From contig JACPFN010000006.1 of the NCBI GenBank assembly GCA_016183005.1, positions 52,117 through 116,116 of the forward strand: a stretch of DNA of 64,000 nucleotides, read 5' to 3'. Of the stretch, positions 63,893 through 64,000 are shown piece by piece. Position 1 is the first letter of the stretch. Each line of letters opens with the position of its first letter. The stretch comes from Candidatus Babelota bacterium. Lineage in GTDB: Bacteria > Babelota > Babeliae > Babelales > Chromulinivoraceae. The position numbers and the translations under genes are program-made. The notes beneath the pieces are model-generated. The model was not told the DNA's origin and did not search any database. It was given only the letters and a program-made list of their open reading frames with translations.

Positions 63893-64000
63893 ATCACTAA
63901 CCAAACATTTAAATCAACCATCTGCCCAGAGTATAAAAGATGGCATGTTGGCGCTGGTATGGAACTTTACTATCATTTTTCAGATGATGTAGACAAAGGC
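63890..64000 (+). other. In-frame continuation of the cysteine-repeat OMP after TGA (runs off window)
   Basis: After the TGA, 36 codons in the same frame are open to the edge of the window. They encode ITNQTFKSTICPEYKRWHVG and then GMELYYHFSDDV, typical of outer-membrane strands and turns and continuous with the preceding protein. A TGG-to-TGA change would explain it. Whether this is a real nonsense mutation, a sequence error or read-through cannot be told from the window. Confidence 0.6.

Noticed and set aside
63890..63943. TGA at 63890 as selenocysteine with a downstream stem (63918-63943)
   Set aside because: The 6-bp stem starts 26 bases after the TGA with a 14-base loop, unlike bacterial SECIS elements, and barrel proteins are not selenoproteins; loss of Trp is simpler.
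1..64000. TGA reassigned to Trp or Gly throughout the genome
   Set aside because: Several genes end in TGA exactly where the next gene begins (for example 57764 before 57767) and Trp is coded by TGG everywhere.

Overview
The window is AT-rich bacterial chromosome with closely packed genes. It fits a reduced, host-associated Gram-negative lineage, most likely Candidatus Dependentiae (TM6, relatives of Babela). That assignment is an inference from gene content: type II secretion pseudopilins, an MCE lipid-transport protein, Pal, a BamD-like protein, very many exported proteins with no recognisable family, and a cysteine-repeat outer-membrane protein. No search was run. Stop codons are standard; TGA ends several well-bounded genes.

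Layout. 1-3856 (minus): three exported proteins of unknown function in one operon. 4009-5886 (plus): an M23 peptidase and a small exported protein. 6121-12177 (minus): a type II secretion operon in the order gspF, G, H, I, J, K, ending in an MCE-domain gene; the ATPase gene gspE lies far away at 47376-49085. 12280-14035: two exported proteins, one ending in a cysteine cluster. 14081-18162 (minus): a predicted outer-membrane barrel and a 920-residue exported protein. 18324-19841: a YifB/ComM ATPase, followed by a gap that may hold a structured RNA. 20150-22189: two exported helical proteins. 22426-25725: priA, orn and a repeat protein. 25848-30891: a double D-Ala-D-Ala ligase, a membrane AAA ATPase and an AGCS symporter. 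30943-38241: ruvA, tRNA-Gly, a Jag-N protein, mnmE, pal, an RNase G/E gene and gatB. 38351-47265: ybeY, valS, a degenerate site-2-protease-like membrane protein, tyrS and exported proteins. 49308-51404: a bamD-like gene, yraN and cdsA. 51508-61585: eight consecutive GT61/DUF563-type glycosyltransferase paralogues, each with its own signal peptide. 61697-64000: hisS (minus) and the start of the cysteine-rich outer-membrane protein gene, which carries an in-frame TGA.

How it fits together. Housekeeping genes (translation, tRNA modification, DNA repair, cell wall, phospholipid) alternate with envelope and secretion genes. The type II secretion parts could export some of the many signal-peptide proteins. 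The main accessory feature is the GT61 array. GT61 enzymes use activated sugars, so eight exported paralogues in a probable intracellular bacterium raise the possibility of glycosylation at the cell surface or in the host. Their motif differences, remnant sequences and duplicated tail show the array has been expanding and decaying.
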